A DNA stretch of 64,000 nt from NCBI GenBank assembly GCA_032433595.1, contig JASWJB010000165.1, positions 29,114-93,113 of the forward strand, given 5' to 3'. The position numbers were made by a program, and so were the translations under genes. Positions 57,190 to 64,000 of this stretch are shown here, piece by piece. This stretch comes from Conoideocrella luteorostrata. Lineage: Eukaryota; Ascomycota; Sordariomycetes; Hypocreales; Clavicipitaceae. Under the pieces are notes generated by a model. It had not been told where the DNA came from and made no database searches. It saw nothing but the letters and a program-made list of their open reading frames with translations. How positions within the stretch are numbered: the stretch's first letter is position 1; each line of letters begins with the position of its first letter.

Positions 57190-59259
57190 ATGACTGCAAT
57201 GTAAGTGATTATAGCCTCCTTACATTTTTCTTCATTTTTCGCATGGCGCTTCTTGGCTTGCGCGAGGGTGATGGCATCCCGCTTGCAAAAGCGGTCGTCA
57301 TCAAGCATGGCAACGAAATCCGACAGCGCAAAAAGATTCATGATTTAACTAATTTCCCTTTCTTTCCTGCAGTGAGAGTTTTGACAGCATCTACCTTGAT
57401 CTGTCTAAAGAGAGCGGAAAGTGCAGATTTGCTGAGACCGGTTTTGGTTGGAAACCGTCCAACGGTGGCGATACCTTCACCCTCGATCAGAGTAATATTG
57501 GCGTCGCGCAGTGGAGCAGAGCTGCCAAGGGTTACGAAATACGGATTTTGCAGCGGAACTCGGGCATCATTCAACTCGATGGTTTTCAACAAGAGGACTA
57601 TGAACGTTTGAGCAAAGTCTTCAAGAACTGGTACAGCACGGTGCTAGAGAACAAGGAACATGCTCTCCGTGGCTGGAACTGGGGCAAAGCCGAATTCTCT
57701 AAAGCCGAACTCACCTTCAGTGTACAAAATAAGCCTGCTTTTGAGCTCCCGTACTCGGAAATCGGAAATACCAACTTGGCTGGTCGCAATGAGGTCGCCG
57801 TCGAAATGTCACTGCCACAGGACACTAATGATACAGGCACTGAAGGCCAGCTTGGCGGTGCTCGTGGCAAGGGCAAGAAGGCAGGTGCTGGTAGGGATCA
57901 ACTGGTAGAGATGCGTTTTTACGTGCCAGGTACCACTACAACGAAGAAGGAAGGCGACGGTGAGGGTGGCGAGGATGAAGAGGCAGAGGAGAAGAATGCT
58001 GCCACACTATTTTACGAAACGCTCATTGAGAAAGCTGAGATCGGAGAGACCGCTGGCGATACTATCGCGACGTTCCTCGACGTGCTTCATCTCACCCCCA
58101 GGTATGATGGCAGAGCAGCTTCACATGTCTACACGGATTATTAAGCAGATTATACGTTCTTTTGACTCCTATGCTAACAAATCTCATGAACAGGGGCCGT
58201 TTCGATATCGACATGTACGAGGCATCTTTCCGACTTCGCGGAAAGACATATGACTATAAGATCCAATACGATGCTATTAAAAAGTTCATGGTTCTTCCCA
58301 AACCTGACGAAATGCACTGCATGTTGTGTATTGGGTTAGATCCACCTCTGCGTCAGGGTCAGACTCGATACCCTTTCGTCGTTATGCAGTTTAAGAAAGA
58401 CGAGGAGGTTACTATCGACTTGAATCTTGAGGAGGCAGAGCTGCAAACGAAGTACAAGGACAAGTTGGACCCACACTATGAAGAACCCCTCCATCATGTT
58501 GTTGCTAAGATCTTTCGCGGTCTGGCAAACAAGAAGATCTCTTCGCCTGCAAAAGACTTCATCACGTATGTATTTTTCTTTTTTCAGTTGTTATACACGT
58601 CCGTTCCTCTGGAGACATCTTCTTAAAACAGAAGACTAACTAGGTGAGTTACCAGGCACCGAAGTCAGTATGGTATCAAATGCTCCATCAAGGCTAGCGA
58701 AGGGTTTTTATACTGCTTGGAGAAGGCCTTTATGTTCGTGCCCAAGCCGGCCACGTACATTGCCTACGAGCAGACCCAATCCGTGACATTCTCGCGTGTG
58801 GGCGGTGCCGTTTCCACCTTGTCCACCTTCGATATTACTGTTCTGATGAAGAATGGCGCCGGTTCATCCCAATTTAGCAATATCAACCGTGAGGATCTCA
58901 AGGCACTCGAAGCTTTCTTCAAGCTCAAGGGTCTACGCGTCAAAAACGAGATTGACGAAGATGCCAATATGCTTGCCGCCGCTCTGCGGGAGCAGGATAT
59001 GGATGACTCGGATGATGAAGTTGTTGCCAACAAGGCTGACCGCGGCTCAGCCGACGAAGACGAGGAGAGTGTAGACGAAGACTTCCAGGCCGACAGCGAT
59101 AGCGATGTGGCCGAAGAGTACGACAGTGCACATGATACTTCGGGCTCTGGAAGTGGGAGTGACGCAGAGAGCGGCGTTGATAACGACGAAGCAAACGGAG
59201 ATGACGATGACGAAGAGGATAAAGATGAGCGGCCGAAAAAGAAGAAGAAGACCGGCTAA
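57190..59259 (+). CDS. POB3: FACT complex subunit POB3 (SSRP1 family)
   Basis: With Spt16, this nuclear histone chaperone reorganises nucleosomes during transcription and replication. Four exons fit: 57190-57200, 57373-58101, 58194-58565 and 58656-59259, about 571 residues, normal for fungal Pob3. The 11-base first exon (MTA plus two bases) joins IESFDSIYLDLSKESGK and FAETGFGWKPSNGGDTFTLD. The tandem PH-like domains are clear: RGWNWGKAEFSKAELTFSVQ, RGRFDIDMYEASFRLRGKTY and DYKIQYDAIKKFMVLPKPDE, then SQYGIKCSIKASEGFLYCLE and PATYIAYEQTQSVTFSRVGG. The acidic C-terminus (DEDEESVDEDFQADSDSDVA) ends KKKKKTG. As in yeast, there is no HMG box, unlike animal SSRP1. Confidence 0.95.
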
Positions 59260-60366
59260 TTTCGTTTCCTGCATCAGCCGGGCGTAATCCTTGACACGGT
59301 AAAATGGAGCGGTTGCTTCTTCTAGGGAAAGGTCAAAAATCCACAACCGAGCAGTCTCTGTATACAATAATTGGCTTTTTTTTTCGTATCGGCCGCGACT
59401 TAGTTCGCTTGCAGTTCTGCGACCGATGCATCAGAAGCGTTATTTGGTTTTAATACAAAAAATTGTAAATAAGAAATGAGCTACAGAGAGATGAAGAGCC
59501 GTCGTGCCATGCACATGCACTTCTGGGCAAGACTTGTTCAGCAGACTTGGGCGGCTCTATTTAGTCAACAAGGGCTAAGCAAAAATGCGCGAATTCATTA
59601 TTAATGACGTAGTCAAGGCCGTGACCGTGCAGCTCTATCATAGTAAATCAGGGCCGTAACTTATCAAGTCAGTTTAGCCAATATTTTGGCAGTGCCAAGC
59701 TAAGCACATGTGAGCATATACACCAAAATTGCTTCAAATCAGCAAGGTCTTGTATTTACTTTTATTCCCGTTCAAGCTAGTTATCAAGCTAACTTCGAAA
59801 GCTGATCTGTTCCGGGAGGACCCAACCTGATTATATATTCCACACTCGTGTGACAGTCTTCGCCAACCCAGCCCTTGTATTCCTACCAACCCATGGTTTT
59901 TCCCAGCCTAATAAATACTCAGTACATATAGAACGAAATCCGATTTACTTTTGACGTATTGACCTTTTTGATACCGTTTTCTATCCGCAGGCATCAAAGC
60001 TCTTTTTGCAAAGCACATAACATATTTTCTTTGCCGATGCAGTCCGACCCTAAGCCAAAACGGCGAATCCCAATCTGAAGATATCAAAGCGACCCAGAAC
60101 ATACAAGAACAAGATAAATCAGCCAGCGCCCAAAGTAGGATAGCACGGCGCCACCATCCCACTTGAATTTCCCAATGAAAATGAAACGAAAGAAGGTCTA
60201 GTTAACGAAAAATATCAACGCTAGCGAGGGAAAATGTACGGAGTACAATCAAAGAAATTAAGTCGTTGCCCGAAGCTATGACGCACGATTCGACGATGGT
60301 GCTATGTAAAAAAAGATGTTCTCGTGAGCCCAGAGCGACATATGTATATACGCTACAAAGGCATAG
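59260..60366. other. Convergent intergenic region
   Basis: About 1.1 kb between POB3 (+) and the CRIB-like gene (-). It contains one TACGGAGTAC copy near 60237. I see no gene. Confidence 0.55.
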
Positions 60367-62970
60367 TTAAATGTGGTCACCGATTGCCTTGACATGTGTT
60401 CGGGGAAATAATGCGTATTGCCCAACGGGTGGGGGCGATTGAGCACTTAAGCTTGTTCGGGCCCGCGGTCTGCGTGGTCTGGAACTCTCCACCGGAGAAG
60501 GCGGTGATACTTCATCGCGGACCTGAGACTCGCTAGCATGGCTCTTATGATAGTACCTCTTAAGCCCAGAAGCCGGGGGAAAGGGTATCATATCTGGTAC
60601 GTGATCTTGAGCAGTAAGGTTTACAGTGTTCCATTCAGTTTCTTCACGTCTGTCATCAGTGAAATGAGTGCTAGGAAGTGGTTCACATTCGTCTGTTAAT
60701 GCTCCAGCCATCTTGTTCAGCGACGTGCTACTAGCTGTGCGGCGAGTGAGCGTGGTCCAGGAGGAGTTTGTTGATCGATGCCGTCCGGTAGAGTTCGACC
60801 GCGATGTTGAATTGGTCTCTGTTGTGGATGTGCTGGATCGTTGTCCCGTCAATGGGGACGACTTGCTGTCACTTGCAGAGAGTGTTGCATCATCGTAAAT
60901 GGGAGACTCAAGATAATTTCTAGCCATGATTTCGTAATCGGCATAGCTGTGTTTTTCAGATTCATGTAAAAGCATCTGCTGTTGATAGTCGCCGGGGATG
61001 AGAAAAGAAGGCGATAATGTGAATGCCTGAGACTCTCTGAAAGTGGATAGCCCTGAAGTCCGCTTGATGTCTCTCGAGTTCATGGTGCGAAGACTTTTTC
61101 TGTCGCCCCGTGGCAGGGAAAAGTTATTCGGCATGATTGAGTGGCTGGTCACAGCTTCAGTTGGCTTCCCAGTAGAGTTATAGATAGCTGACCCAAACAA
61201 CGGCGCTCCTGGTCCTACGGGGGCAACAAAGACTCGGTTATTGGGCGAGACTGCGTTAAAGTTAAGTCCAAGTCCAACATCATCAAGTCCTGGTGCATTA
61301 GCAGGTGGAGTGGTGCTATCTCTTGCAGTATCTAGAGACGGCCGGTCCCATTGGTAATCACAGTCCGCCTCTGCCTCATGCTCATAGCAGTAATCTATCA
61401 GGTCCTCCCAACTCTCCCGTGTAGGAGTGCCTGATTGGGTCGGATTTTGAGGATCTGTGTGGATAATTCGATTGATTCCCTCGGGACACAGGCCTCCAAG
61501 CGTCTCTGATGCGCCACTTGTCGGCCTCTGAGATTCAGCAAGAGACCGGAGCATTGGAACAGACTGACTACCTCGGAGAGAGGAGTTGTTGCTGGCAAGG
61601 CTTAATCTGGACTTCCGTAGCGTACCATGGTGCTCTTCCTCCTCTGGGACGTCTGGTAGTGCTGCCTCATACATCAAAGGCGTGGACATGGTAAGCGGCC
61701 ATGCGGAGTCACGGGCAGCTAACAAAGCGCGGGAGTACCGGTTCTCATCGGGCGAAGGATGTTCTTGCTGCGTAGGAATATCGAGCTCATAGGAAGTAAA
61801 GTCATCCGAGACAGACTCATTCGAGACGTTGGGGCCCAGAGGCAACTGTTGACGGAGTTCGTTTAATGTGTGCGAGTTGGTGAGGGTTGCTGAATCCACT
61901 GTGTCCACAATATCATAATAGTTGGACTGACGACTAGATGTTCGGGGCGGCGGCGGCGGCGGGCTAAAAGAGGGATAGTCATTGGAATGCGCTGGAGACC
62001 GAGGAGGGCGAGGAGGGGGCTGCGACAAGTTTTTGCGGAGTTGATCTTGGGAACGAATATGTTTCAACAGTCGACGAGGTCCCAATGCTGGAGCAGTGTG
62101 ACGAGGTACCAGAGGTGGGCGAGAACTGCGGCTGGAGGGTTGTTCATTGTTCATCCCACCCATCGACTCCAACGACAAACTACAAGGAAGACCGCACTGT
62201 GCTTCTTCGGACCCAATGGTCGATATGCCGGTAGCTAGGTCTGATGGCCTCATAATTGAAACATCGTCACTCACGTCTTCCCGGTGTGTATGAGTAACGT
62301 GCTGGAAGTTGAACGGACCCGATATTTGAGGCCTTTTTTGGGCGGTTTCATCACGAGAGAGCTTTCTCCTGGAAAATATTGACGGAATAATTCCCTCTTT
62401 TCCTCCAACTGAGCTGCTCTCAGTATTCACCTCCCCGGAGTATAAAGAGCTAGCCGCCGAGCTGTGAGCGCTACTTTCGCGCTTGGACTTGCCACGGCGA
62501 TGAAAGAAGCCCTTCCCAAAGTTGTGTACACTCTCTGGTCGGTCCCGAGATGGCGTACTACTGTCAATGGATCGAATTGATGATTTGCGGACGAGAGACA
62601 AGTTATCCAAGGATATCTCCCAAGGCAGATGTTCGGGCGTGTTGATGGAAGATATAGATAATGACTCAGAAGAGGCAGTCTTGTGGCCATGGTGCGTCTG
62701 TAAATGGGATGCCCGCTTCATTTCTTTACTGAGCTGCCTCAACTTTCGAGGAGATGGAGGGCTATTCAATGCAGGTCCAAGGAAATCTGCAATACTAGCA
62801 CTCGAAAGCTGCTCCATGGAGGTTGAGTCGGACGGTGAACCGGATGGTGCGTGATATTGCGAGGAAGAGGAAGTGGAGGGTCGTGCTGTCTTTGGGTTCT
62901 TTTTCGACACTGTAGTGGGTACTGCATCGTGGCACCCAGCGTACAGGCTAACTGCTCCAATACCGAACAT
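60367..62970 (-). CDS. Serine-rich protein with CRIB-like motif
   Basis: A single open frame codes 867 residues, largely disordered and rich in Ser, Pro and Arg. A CRIB-like (p21-Rho-binding) motif is visible near residue 218: QISGPFNFQHVTHTHRED, matching the I-S-x-P-x-x-F-x-H-x-x-H pattern. CRIB motifs bind active Cdc42 or Rac, so a role in polarity signalling is possible. Other features are basic patches (FFHRRGKSKRES, FSRRKLSRDE), proline ligands (QPPPRPPRSP, FSPPPPPPRTS) and a Ser/Thr-rich tail. No kinase domain is present, so it is not a PAK. The N-terminus (MFGIGAVSLYAGCHDAVP) looks unlike the rest, and an unrecognised intron or a later start is possible. I cannot name the family. Confidence 0.75.
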   Translation of the reverse strand: MFGIGAVSLYAGCHDAVPTTVSKKNPKTARPSTSSSSQYHAPSGSPSDSTSMEQLSSASIADFLGPALNSPPSPRKLRQLSKEMKRASHLQTHHGHKTASSESLSISSINTPEHLPWEISLDNLSLVRKSSIRSIDSSTPSRDRPESVHNFGKGFFHRRGKSKRESSAHSSAASSLYSGEVNTESSSVGGKEGIIPSIFSRRKLSRDETAQKRPQISGPFNFQHVTHTHREDVSDDVSIMRPSDLATGISTIGSEEAQCGLPCSLSLESMGGMNNEQPSSRSSRPPLVPRHTAPALGPRRLLKHIRSQDQLRKNLSQPPPRPPRSPAHSNDYPSFSPPPPPPRTSSRQSNYYDIVDTVDSATLTNSHTLNELRQQLPLGPNVSNESVSDDFTSYELDIPTQQEHPSPDENRYSRALLAARDSAWPLTMSTPLMYEAALPDVPEEEEHHGTLRKSRLSLASNNSSLRGSQSVPMLRSLAESQRPTSGASETLGGLCPEGINRIIHTDPQNPTQSGTPTRESWEDLIDYCYEHEAEADCDYQWDRPSLDTARDSTTPPANAPGLDDVGLGLNFNAVSPNNRVFVAPVGPGAPLFGSAIYNSTGKPTEAVTSHSIMPNNFSLPRGDRKSLRTMNSRDIKRTSGLSTFRESQAFTLSPSFLIPGDYQQQMLLHESEKHSYADYEIMARNYLESPIYDDATLSASDSKSSPLTGQRSSTSTTETNSTSRSNSTGRHRSTNSSWTTLTRRTASSTSLNKMAGALTDECEPLPSTHFTDDRREETEWNTVNLTAQDHVPDMIPFPPASGLKRYYHKSHASESQVRDEVSPPSPVESSRPRRPRARTSLSAQSPPPVGQYALFPRTHVKAIGDHI

Positions 62971-64000
62971 CTTTACTTAGTGCCAGGGGTAGAGGGCGAC
63001 GATGAACCTCGTGCCCTCTAAAGGTCGACAAAGTTATCCCCGGTTTCGCGATGAGAGTCAGATTGCTTGCTTGAGCCTGGATTTGGGCAAGTGATCGGCA
63101 TCCCACCGCGGCATGAGCTTGGAACCAGAGTCCTCGTCAGCGATGATCACAAACAACGGTTCAATTTGCAAGGCAAGGAATTGACAAGGCTGTGGGGTTT
63201 AGGTGACAAGCCGGAGCTAATATAATAAGAAAGTTTGTCGGAGAGGGGGCAGGAAAGATGTGGTTCAATTTGGGATGCGAATGTTACCGAAGCAGGGATG
63301 TTGAGCAGCCCCGGAGGCAGTAGCACAGCTTCCAGGATGGATGGTAGGGGTGTTCAGAACAGACGTTGGGTCTGGTAATGGAACCTCGGATCCGGGGGGA
63401 AGGGGGATTGACTTCATTCAGTGCCTGTGATATTGTTGTCCGGAAAAACAATGTGTGCTGGTGCGGGAGAATCCGGGGTGTCAAGCAGCAGATGTGAATA
63501 AACCAACCATATCGGGCATACGTACCATAAGGTAGATGAAGGAAATGGGGGGTATAGGTCAACCTCTCCCTCCTGTGCCTCCGAAGCAGTTGTCTCTCGT
63601 TGAGGCAGTAAGCTGATGAGATTAACATCAAATAGAGGAGGCAATATCCTTGTCAGTAGGCAAGGACAGTGACAAGTTGTTCAACGTAGAAGGTATCGTT
63701 GATGTCCAACAGCAGACAGGAACCAAACGGATACTAAACGGGCGGCTTCGGCGTCGCCCACCGGTGTGGAACTGTCTTAGACAAATGCCTGGGGGCAGTG
63801 CTCTCTGTACTACAATATGTAGTGTCCGTATTTAGGTCTTAACCTCGCCTAGTCGGGCCCTTCAAGCTGTCGAAGAATTAAACCGGTGGTTTTGGGGTAG
63901 GTATTTGACGCGGTGGAGGTCCTGGAACCAACCTGGATAAATCCCCACTTCACAGCGGAAGGAGGTACTAGTATGCCAACAGACGGGAATCACTCACAAC
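62971..64000. other. Right-end region upstream of the CRIB-like gene
   Basis: The last 1.0 kb probably holds the promoter and 5' UTR of the minus-strand gene that starts at 62970. The open frames here (63284-63631 on the minus strand, 63650-63835 on the plus strand) have no recognisable features. Confidence 0.5.

Overview
The window comes from a filamentous ascomycete (Pezizomycotina). The signs are short GT-AG introns, long intergenic stretches, a typical Zn2Cys6 regulator, fungal-type ADE5,7, ATG15 and SUR2 genes, and transposon relics whose in-frame stops look like repeat-induced point mutation (RIP, C to T). The class Eurotiomycetes is plausible, but the sequence alone does not prove it. 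I see no rRNA, convincing tRNA, CRISPR or viral gene.

Layout. 1-4.2 kb is non-coding and sprinkled with a short palindromic motif (TACGGAGTA and its mirror). 4.2-7.5 kb (+) is a Zn2Cys6 transcription factor with a poly-Gln tail. 9.6-11.6 kb (+) is an M24B Xaa-Pro aminopeptidase. 12.0-13.4 kb (-) is an Emp47/ERGIC-53-like ER-Golgi lectin ending in a KKxx signal, divergent from the ALG8 glucosyltransferase at 14.2-15.9 kb (+). 16.3-19.4 kb is a transposon nest: a pogo/Fot1-like DNA transposon with 46-47 bp inverted repeats and TA duplications, decayed inside and split by a small LTR element. 19.7-22.0 kb (+) is the bifunctional purine gene ADE5,7. 24.5-28.0 kb (+) is ITC1 (ISWI partner). 29.6-30.7 kb (+) is a GTT1-like glutathione transferase. 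31.2-33.9 kb (+) is a mitochondrial-type PPR protein. 34.2-35.4 kb (-) is the kinetochore protein MTW1/Mis12, divergent from a proline-rich protein at 35.9-37.3 kb (+). 37.7-38.8 kb (-) is TCTP, with a GC-AG first intron. 41.2-42.3 kb (+) is the sphinganine C4-hydroxylase SUR2. 42.3-48.3 kb is gene-poor and holds the palindromic motif and one decayed reading-frame relic. 48.3-49.8 kb (+) is an unrecognised acidic protein. 50.6-53.2 kb (-) is the SWR1-complex subunit SWC2/VPS72 (YL1). 54.0-55.9 kb (-) is the autophagic lipase ATG15. 57.2-59.3 kb (+) is the FACT subunit POB3. 60.4-63.0 kb (-) is a serine-rich protein with a CRIB-like motif.

Most genes are unlinked housekeeping functions: three chromatin factors (ITC1, SWC2, POB3), two secretory-pathway proteins (ALG8 and the lectin, sharing a divergent promoter region), purine synthesis, autophagy, sphingolipid synthesis and kinetochore. 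There is no biosynthetic cluster or operon-like array. The unusual material is in the intergenic DNA: the transposon nest, the dispersed palindrome family, a tandem minisatellite and a RIP-like relic. Exon structures were inferred by reading splice sites and checking frame continuity; no transcript data were available.
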